Shown: piece by piece, positions 34,144-39,479 of the stretch | Position numbering within the stretch: position 1 is the stretch's first letter | Layout: each line of letters begins with the position of its first letter | From: Acidimicrobiia bacterium | GTDB lineage: Bacteria > Actinomycetota > Acidimicrobiia > Spongiisociales > ZC4RG35 | Length of the DNA: 39,479 bases | NCBI GenBank assembly: GCA_012270885.1 | Contig: JAAXHN010000027.1 | Location: 1 to 39,479 of the forward strand | Direction: 5' to 3' | Translations under genes and position numbers: made by a program | The notes under the pieces: generated by a model | What the model was told of the DNA's origin: nothing | Databases searched by the model: none | The model's input: the letters and a program-made list of their open reading frames with translations, nothing else

Positions 34144-35883
34144 ATGAGCGCCGAGTCCTTCGATCTTCCCCTGCAGCCGGAGCCTCCACCCAAGGTACAC
34201 CGGATCGGGTGGCTGGACTGGGCTCGCAAGAACCTCTTCAACTCGGTGTTCAACGGAACACTGACGATGGTGCTGACCGCTGGACTGTTGCTCTTGATCC
34301 TGGCGTTACTGCGTTTCGTCTTCAGTCCCGATCGCCGATGGGAAGTGATGCCCCCCAACGCCGCCAACTACGTGGTGGAGGCCTACCCCCGGGAGGACCT
34401 GGCCAACATGTGGTTGTCGCTGTGGATAATCGCCGCGTTGGCGGGAGTCTCCACCGCCTCATGGGGGATGGGGGGACAGGTTTCGGTGATCAAGGTGGTG
34501 GCTGCTGTAAGAGCGATAGGGGCCACTGCGTTGGTGGTGGGGGTGCTTTCATTGTGGTCTCCCGCCGGGGGCGCCACCCAGACGGTCCTGGTGTGGGGAG
34601 GTGCGGCGCTTTTCGGGGTGGGAGTGGGGGCCACGCGCCTGGTGCAGGAGGAGAGAGGGGTCTCGGTAGCGAGGGTGCTGGCGATCGTGGGCGCCCTGCT
34701 GGTGGGCTTGGTGTGGTACATGCCGCTCGAGTCCGGCACCACCTGGCCCCTGACGATTACCGCATTGGTGGTGGTGGCGTTTCACTGGGTAGGGAAGCTC
34801 GTGGGGCAGTGGCTGTCCGCCCGGTTGATGAAGAGGGTGATCACTGTCCTGTGGGTGCTGTCCTTCCCGGTTATCTACCTGCACATCCAGCGCAATCCCT
34901 CCTTGGTCTGGGGAGAGGTGACGTCCTGGTTGCCGTGGGCGGGCCTTCTGATCGCAGCCGGGCCCGCGGTGATCTGGGTCGTGAGCCGGGCGGGACGGGA
35001 ACAGGCGGCCGGGGTGAACTTCCTTCTGGGCGGGGTCTCGATCTATTCCTGGGTCATCCAGTGGCCGATGGCTATCCGGGTTCTGTTCTTGCTGCTGACG
35101 CTCTTTTCCCTGGCCACCCCCACGTTCGCGGCCAGTCCCAGGGCGCGAAGGGCCTTCTACTGGACGTGGCTGGCCGGAGGGCTGTGCACACTTTACTTTT
35201 TCCTGATGGGCATCGGCTCGACCGATCTCGCTACCCGTGGGCACTTCCTGGGCGGGATCAACCTCACCATCCTGCTGGCGGTGGGGGGCACGGCGCTCTC
35301 CTTCCCTCTGGGGGTGATGCTGGCTCTGGGGCGCACCTCGTCCATGCCGATCTTCCGGATTCTCTCCATCGTCTACATTGAGGTGGTGAGGGGAGTTCCC
35401 CTCATTACCGTGCTGTTCTTCGGAGATAAGGTGATTCCCCGGTTCCTGCCGCCGGGACTCGACTTCGCCGGGGAGGCCAAAGCGCTCCTGGCCATAACCG
35501 CCTTCTCTGCGGCCTACCTTGCCGAGAACGTCAGGGGAGGGCTGCAAGCCGTCTCGAAGGGCCAAACCGAGGCCTCCCGGGCGTTGGGTATGACCACGGC
35601 CCAGATGACCATGCTCATCACTCTCCCGCAGGCATTGCGGGTTGTCATTCCGGCGCTGGTCGGCCAAGCCATTGCTCTTTTCAAGGACACATCACTGGTG
35701 GCGATCATCGGGCTGGCGGACTTTTTGAGGGTGGCGCGCGATATCGTGCCCAACCAGCCCGACTCTTTGGGGAGCATTCTGGAGAACCTGCTCCTGGCGG
35801 CGTTGGTGTATTGGATTTTTGCTTTTAGCTTCAGTCGGGCCAGCCTGCGACTGGAGAGACGATTGGGCGTGGGCACCCGGTAA
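34144..35883 (+). CDS. Polar amino-acid ABC transporter permease (AapM-like, enlarged)
   Basis: A 579-residue membrane protein. Only the last 230 or so residues (GGINLTILLAVGGTALSFPLG, YIEVVRGVPLITVLFF, and the loop AENVRGGLQAVSKGQTEASRALG) match AapM; the family is usually near 380-400 residues. The N-terminal 340 residues hold about ten further hydrophobic segments with no recognised motif. ATG directly follows the stop of the AapQ-like gene. No substrate-binding protein is encoded next to it. Confidence 0.87.
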   Translation: MSAESFDLPLQPEPPPKVHRIGWLDWARKNLFNSVFNGTLTMVLTAGLLLLILALLRFVFSPDRRWEVMPPNAANYVVEAYPREDLANMWLSLWIIAALAGVSTASWGMGGQVSVIKVVAAVRAIGATALVVGVLSLWSPAGGATQTVLVWGGAALFGVGVGATRLVQEERGVSVARVLAIVGALLVGLVWYMPLESGTTWPLTITALVVVAFHWVGKLVGQWLSARLMKRVITVLWVLSFPVIYLHIQRNPSLVWGEVTSWLPWAGLLIAAGPAVIWVVSRAGREQAAGVNFLLGGVSIYSWVIQWPMAIRVLFLLLTLFSLATPTFAASPRARRAFYWTWLAGGLCTLYFFLMGIGSTDLATRGHFLGGINLTILLAVGGTALSFPLGVMLALGRTSSMPIFRILSIVYIEVVRGVPLITVLFFGDKVIPRFLPPGLDFAGEAKALLAITAFSAAYLAENVRGGLQAVSKGQTEASRALGMTTAQMTMLITLPQALRVVIPALVGQAIALFKDTSLVAIIGLADFLRVARDIVPNQPDSLGSILENLLLAALVYWIFAFSFSRASLRLERRLGVGTR

Positions 35884-35900
35884 TCGAAAGGGAGTAATAG

Positions 35901-36653
35901 ATGGAAAACGGAGCAGCCAATCCGATCATCGTCTGTGAGAACGTGAAGAAGTGGTTCGGGGACTTCCAGGCCCTCCGGGGAGTCACCACTTCCGTCGCGG
36001 AAGGGGAGGTAGTGGTGGTCATCGGTCCGTCAGGCTCGGGCAAGTCGACCTTCATCCGCTGCATCAATCGTCTGGAGCAGCACCAGGAGGGCCGGATCGT
36101 GGTGGCCGGGATCGAACTGACTTCCGATGTTCGCAACATCGAGCGGATCCGGTCGGAGGTGGGGATGGTCTTCCAGCAGTTCAACCTCTTTCCGCACCTC
36201 ACCGTGATGCAGAACATCACCCTTGCACAGGTATGGGTTCGCAAGCGTTCAAGGTCGGATGCCGAGGAGCGCGCCATGGCTCTTTTGGAGCGGGTGGGGA
36301 TCCCCGAACAGGCTGCCAAGTATCCCGGCCAGCTTTCGGGCGGCCAGCAGCAGCGGGTGGCCATCGCCCGTTCCCTGGCCATGGATCCCAAGATCATGCT
36401 GTTCGACGAGCCGACTTCGGCTCTCGATCCCGAGATGATCAAAGAGGTGCTGGAGGTGATGCAGGAACTCGCCGGGACCGGGATGACCATTGTGGCCGTC
36501 ACCCACGAGATGGGTTTCGCCCGGGAAGTCGCCAACCGCGTCGTGTTGTTCGACGAGGGCCAGATAGTTGAAGAGGGTCCGCCCGCCGAGTTCTTCGCCA
36601 ACCCCCGCCATCCCCGCACGAAGATGTTCCTGAGCCAGATCCTCAGTCACTGA
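35901..36653 (+). CDS. Polar amino-acid ABC transporter ATP-binding protein (AapP/GlnQ-like)
   Basis: A 250-residue ABC ATPase: Walker [11 protein letters not shown]-loop [11 protein letters not shown], signature LSGGQQQR, Walker [15 protein letters not shown] and H-loop VTHEMGFA. It powers the two permeases upstream. AAAGGGAG lies a few bases before the ATG. Sequence close to GlnQ/AapP-type ATPases. Confidence 0.96.
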   Translation: MENGAANPIIVCENVKKWFGDFQALRGVTTSVAEGEVVVVIGPSGSGKSTFIRCINRLEQHQEGRIVVAGIELTSDVRNIERIRSEVGMVFQQFNLFPHLTVMQNITLAQVWVRKRSRSDAEERAMALLERVGIPEQAAKYPGQLSGGQQQRVAIARSLAMDPKIMLFDEPTSALDPEMIKEVLEVMQELAGTGMTIVAVTHEMGFAREVANRVVLFDEGQIVEEGPPAEFFANPRHPRTKMFLSQILSH

Positions 36654-36707
36654 CCGCCCCACGGGCTGTTTTGTAGTTGCTTCTATGTGCGGGGGAGGGG
36701 GCGCGGT

Positions 36708-37928
36708 TTATTTTCTTTGTTTGGCTGGGTGTAGCTTTCTGCGGCGTTGCCGGTTCTGGTGGTTGACGCGGGGTGGGCGTGTCTGTTTGGTGGGTGGTGG
36801 GCGTAGTCGGTAGGCGCCGGTGGTGGTTTGTTCGACCTGCCAGTCTCGGTCATGGACGTTGTGGTGGCATCGGGAGCAGAGCAGGCACATATTGTCGAGG
36901 TTGGTGGGTCCTCCGTCCTGCCAGTGGACAATGTGGTGGGACTGGCACCAGGCGGCTTTGGCGCCACATCCTATGCATGCTCGGTCGCGGGCGATGAGAG
37001 CGGCGCGCTGGGTGGGACTGGCTTTCCGCCTGGCCATGCCCAGGTCCATCGGCACCGACAGTCCCCGGAAGATAGCGGGGAGGATCCGCGCGTCGCAGGC
37101 CAGTCGTTTCAGTTCTGAGGCGGGTATCGGAGTGCCGTTCTCCAGGCGAGCGTTCCCCAGTTGTTGACTCACCACGTCGTAGTCGGCGATCACCAACAAT
37201 TTCACGTCCTGGGACGGTCCGTCTTTGTCCCCTCCGGGGCGGGCGAGCAACAGAGCAAGGGCGTCGGCCATTCTCTGCCCCGGCGTGGCCCGGTTCTGAG
37301 GGTCTTCTTCCCGCCACAGTTCGTTCATCTTCTTGGACAACGCTGTCTCGATCCGTGCTCCTGTGATCGGGTCGAACCTCCCATAGAGCACGGTCATCCC
37401 ATCCTCTAGGGCGGTTCTGATCCTGGCGAACCTCTGCGACCGTTGATGCTCCAACCTCGACACCCCGTCATCTGCGGAGCGTTGCCGTTCGTGTTTGCGG
37501 ACCGTGGCCGCGAACTTGTCAGGAGACTGGCTGCGGGCGTCGTCTAACAACTCGGTCTCCTCAATGAATCCCCGCTGGCTCGCATTAGCCAGGATCCGTG
37601 CGTTGTCGTATGGGATGTCCCCCTCCCGCAGCCCCTTGGACGTCTCGGGTAGTTTCTCGAGTGCCCGAGCGGTTTCTATTTCCGAGCGTGCCTGGCGGCG
37701 GGGTTTCTTGCCCCTCTCCCGCAGATCGTTCTCGGTGAGCTCGGTCCCCGCCCGGCGGCTCAGTTCGGCTAGGGCCTCGGCGCGGATCCCCGCCAGTTGG
37801 TTGTCCCCACGGATAGTGGACTGTACCCGATCCCGAAGCTCTTTCACCGTGGCCTCACCCACCGAAAGAGACGGGCCCAGCACCCTCACCCGGTTGGCGA
37901 CCTCTCGGTTCACTATGGTCGTGTTCAT
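36708..37928 (-). CDS. DUF222 / 13E12-family protein with C-terminal HNH domain
   Basis: A 406-residue protein. The N-terminal two thirds follow the DUF222 pattern (ARALEKLPETSKGLREGDIPYDNARIL..., GRFDPITGARIETALSK); the C-terminal HNH nuclease fold is seen in RACIGCGAKAAWCQSHHIVHWQDGG with the later NMCLLCSRCHHNVH. In mycobacteria the 13E12 family is repetitive and associated with mobile or phage-linked DNA; a homing or genome-defence role is possible but unproven. ATG 37928 is used; the frame is open 60 codons further up but without similarity. Convergent with the ABC operon. Confidence 0.88.
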   Translation of the reverse strand: MNTTIVNREVANRVRVLGPSLSVGEATVKELRDRVQSTIRGDNQLAGIRAEALAELSRRAGTELTENDLRERGKKPRRQARSEIETARALEKLPETSKGLREGDIPYDNARILANASQRGFIEETELLDDARSQSPDKFAATVRKHERQRSADDGVSRLEHQRSQRFARIRTALEDGMTVLYGRFDPITGARIETALSKKMNELWREEDPQNRATPGQRMADALALLLARPGGDKDGPSQDVKLLVIADYDVVSQQLGNARLENGTPIPASELKRLACDARILPAIFRGLSVPMDLGMARRKASPTQRAALIARDRACIGCGAKAAWCQSHHIVHWQDGGPTNLDNMCLLCSRCHHNVHDRDWQVEQTTTGAYRLRPPPTKQTRPPRVNHQNRQRRRKLHPAKQRK

Positions 37929-38500
37929 AGCTAACAGTATGCCCCGGGGGTGTGACAAAACACCTCTACATATTACGAAGTTGGCAAGACAAACACTAAA
38001 CCCTGGCGCCCGAACCGAAACCGTCCGCACTCCAACCCCACCCCCAATAATCAACATAAGCGCGAAAAAACAAGGGTCCCCCTTTGGGCTTCCCTCCCCC
38101 ACCACCACCTATCCAGGGTCCAACCAGCTCAGCACAGCCCAGAACCGAGGCCGTGGAGAGGACCGGGTTGATCCTTCGATGCGGTCCGGACGACGCCGGA
38201 ACGGACCGTCTCAGTGCTTGGCTCCTACCAACATGAACTACCACTGGGACAAATTCAACCCCCGGCCACAGACCTTTTTTCACAACCTGAGATCGGCCAT
38301 CCTGTCTCCGGGTCGCGACGGACCCTGACTTGCCAACCTCCAAGAGGCATCCCTCCTTGGCGTGGGCAGAAGAGGCTGGCTTTATGGGGTTTTTATCACA
38401 CCTTTGGCAGGCTGTCCTTACGGTGCCTAGGAGAGAAAACCCGAAGGGCATATCATCCCGGGGACTGTAGACTATACATTTTGTAAAGCTAGGAGGCGGA
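37929..38500. other. Gene-poor region between HNH gene and small Cys/His gene
   Basis: About 570 bases. A perfect 7-base dyad CGGTCCG/CGGACCG occurs at 38182-38208, and a minus-strand hairpin plus T tract at 38065-38087. A promoter-like pair TTGGCA (38404-38409), 18 bases, TAGGAG (38428-38433) could serve the downstream plus-strand gene. No convincing protein gene is seen; a 227-codon minus-strand frame through it lacks a family signature. Confidence 0.5.
38065..38087 (-). terminator. Possible minus-strand intrinsic terminator
   Basis: Read on the minus strand the bases form a short hairpin AAGGG-GGA-CCCTT followed by G and six T residues. The stem is only 5-6 pairs. It could end a small minus-strand RNA from the region to its right, or insulate the HNH gene. 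Confidence 0.4.
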
Positions 38501-38539
38501 GTGATACCGAAGCCGACTATCAGAGAGGGGAGAAGATGA
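38501..38539 (+). CDS. Possible 12-codon leader peptide
   Basis: GTG at 38501 follows a full AGGAGG (38491-38496) at 4 bases. It encodes MIPKPTIREGRR and stops with TGA at 38537-38539, which overlaps the next gene's ATG as ATGA. The strong ribosome site and coupling are the evidence; the peptide itself has no known family, and the ribosome site may instead be chance. Confidence 0.42.
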   Translation: MIPKPTIREGRR

Positions 38540-38730
38540 GCGAACCTATCAAGGGCTACATGGTCCGCGGCAAGAAGCGAGCGCCCAAAACCTATCCGAC
38601 CGGACGGGTTTGCATCCACCAAGGGTGCAACGTGAAGCTGAACCGCTACAACCGTCGCGAGTACTGCTACAACCACGCCCCCATCCGCTACCCGAGGGTC
38701 CGGGGAAGGGTTCTTCCCGAGAACGCCTGA
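38536..38730 (+). CDS. Small Cys/His-rich protein, putative zinc-binding
   Basis: A 64-residue basic protein. RVCIHQGCNVKLNRYNRREYCYNH presents a C-x4-C-x12-C-x2-3-H arrangement fit for one zinc ion, flanked by Arg/Lys-rich ends (VRGKKRAPKT and RYPRVRGRVLP). The GC-x-(T/V)-x-L-x-R-Y-N core recurs in small actinobacterial proteins of unknown function. GGGGAG precedes the ATG. A nucleic-acid-binding role is a guess from charge. Confidence 0.7.
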   Translation: MSEPIKGYMVRGKKRAPKTYPTGRVCIHQGCNVKLNRYNRREYCYNHAPIRYPRVRGRVLPENA

Positions 38731-38752
38731 ACCGTTCCAACACTGACAGCGT

Positions 38753-38785
38753 GAGGGCGGTCCCGATCCACCCGGGGCCGCCCTC
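38753..38785. terminator. Bidirectional hairpin between convergent genes
   Basis: GAGGGCGGTCCC (38753-38764) pairs with GGGGCCGCCCTC (38774-38785), 11 of 12 positions plus one G-U, across a 9-base loop. It lies between the Cys/His gene and acs, which converge. No T tract. Confidence 0.72.
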
Positions 38786-38804
38786 AGCTATCTTCGGAAG
38801 GTTG

Positions 38805-39479
38805 TTACTCGTTGCTGCCCGCCGCCGCTTTTTTGGCGATTTCCGCCACAACGTCCGCGTTGGCCAGAGTCGTGACGTCCCCCAGTTGACGCTGCTCGGA
38901 GATGTCCTGGAGCAATCTGCGCATGATCTTCCCTGACCGGGTCTTGGGCAGGTCGTCGGTGAAGACGATCGACTTGGGACGGGCAATCGGGCCGATCACC
39001 CTCCTCACATGGTTCCGCAACTCCTCCAGCAGTAGGTCGTCCCCGCTGCGGGTTCCCCTGAGGGTCACGAAGGCGGCGATGGCCTGTCCGGTTATCTCGT
39101 CCTTGCGGCCCACCACGGCTGCCTCGGCGACGGCCTGGTGGGAGACAAGAGCCGATTCGACCTCGGTGGTGGAGATGTTGTGTCCCGAGACCAGCATGAT
39201 GTCGTCCACCCGGCCCAGCAACCAGTAATAGCCGTCGTCGTCCCGCTTGCAGCCGTCCCCGGGGAAGTAACGGCCGGGGAACCGGGACCAGTAAGTGTCG
39301 ATGTAGCGCTGGGGGTCCCCGTAGATGGTGCGCGCCATGGACGGCCAGGGTCGGTTGATCACCAGGTAACCGCCTCCGCCCAATGGAACCGGGTTTCCGT
39401 CATCGTCCACCACGTCGGCGGAGATGCCCGGGAAGGGGAAGGTGGCCGAACCGGGCTTGGTGGTGACCACCCCCGGCAG
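38805..39479 (-). CDS. acs: Acetyl-CoA synthetase, C-terminal part (cut by window edge)
   Basis: The frame is open to the last base; about 225 residues are visible. They match the AMP-forming Acs C-terminal half: LPGVVTTKPGSATFPFPGI, WSRFPGRYFPGDGCKRDDDGY, the hinge LGRVDDIMLVSGHNI and the acetylation motif PKTRSGKIMRR, whose Lys is a known acetyl-lysine regulatory site. It makes acetyl-CoA from acetate. The deacetylase-like gene at 20919 could in principle act on this lysine; that is speculation. Confidence 0.95.
   Translation of the reverse strand: MPGVVTTKPGSATFPFPGISADVVDDDGNPVPLGGGGYLVINRPWPSMARTIYGDPQRYIDTYWSRFPGRYFPGDGCKRDDDGYYWLLGRVDDIMLVSGHNISTTEVESALVSHQAVAEAAVVGRKDEITGQAIAAFVTLRGTRSGDDLLLEELRNHVRRVIGPIARPKSIVFTDDLPKTRSGKIMRRLLQDISEQRQLGDVTTLANADVVAEIAKKAAAGSNE

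Noticed and set aside
37996-38676. A 227-codon minus-strand frame through the gap after the HNH gene
   Set aside because: It overlaps the Cys/His gene and the hairpin elements and shows no family motif; low-complexity Gly run near its end suggests a chance frame in GC-rich DNA.

Overview
The window is a GC-rich chromosome segment around the replication origin of an actinobacterium. The evidence is the order dnaA-dnaN-recF-DUF721-gyrB-gyrA-DUF3566, a trxB-trxA-CwlM-like cluster beside a MviN-type pseudokinase, an LprG-like lipoprotein fused by a 4-base overlap to a P55-like MFS exporter, and a DUF222/13E12 HNH protein. A deep actinobacterial class such as Acidimicrobiia fits best, but that rank is inferred.

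Layout: (1) 1-1807, tail of an LppX/LprAFG lipoprotein plus MFS transporter. (2) 1856-11080, minus strand: dnaA, dnaN, recF, DUF721, gyrB, gyrA, DUF3566; the dnaA-dnaN gap (9423-9607) is the likeliest origin. (3) 11081-11887, a long gap upstream of dnaA that contains a decayed cobU remnant. (4) 11888-14295, plus strand: rpmH, rnpA, yidD, yidC, jag. (5) 14322-16578, minus strand: rsmG-parA-parB, inverted against jag, with two parS sites just upstream. (6) 16745-20844, minus strand: MviN-like pseudokinase, small membrane protein, trxB, trxA and a CwlM-like protein that has lost its amidase zinc ligands. (7) 20919-25107, plus strand: histone-deacetylase-like hydrolase, CCA-adding enzyme with HD domain, M1 metallopeptidase lipoprotein. 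(8) 25169-32496: argCJBDRGH, without argF. (9) 32617-36653: a polar amino-acid ABC transporter (two oversized permeases and an ATPase, no binding protein). (10) 36708-39479: DUF222-HNH protein, a 64-residue Cys/His protein preceded by a possible leader peptide, and the C-terminal part of acetyl-CoA synthetase.

The genes serve replication, segregation, RNA processing, membrane insertion, redox balance and arginine synthesis. Very many neighbours overlap by NTGA (stop/start) tetranucleotides, pointing to translational coupling. The most notable points are the split MviN pseudokinase / dead amidase module, the two gyrase residues known from quinolone-resistance mutants present as native sequence, the apparent CTG start of rnpA on the rpmH stop codon, the cobU relic at the origin, and the inverted rsmG-parAB block.
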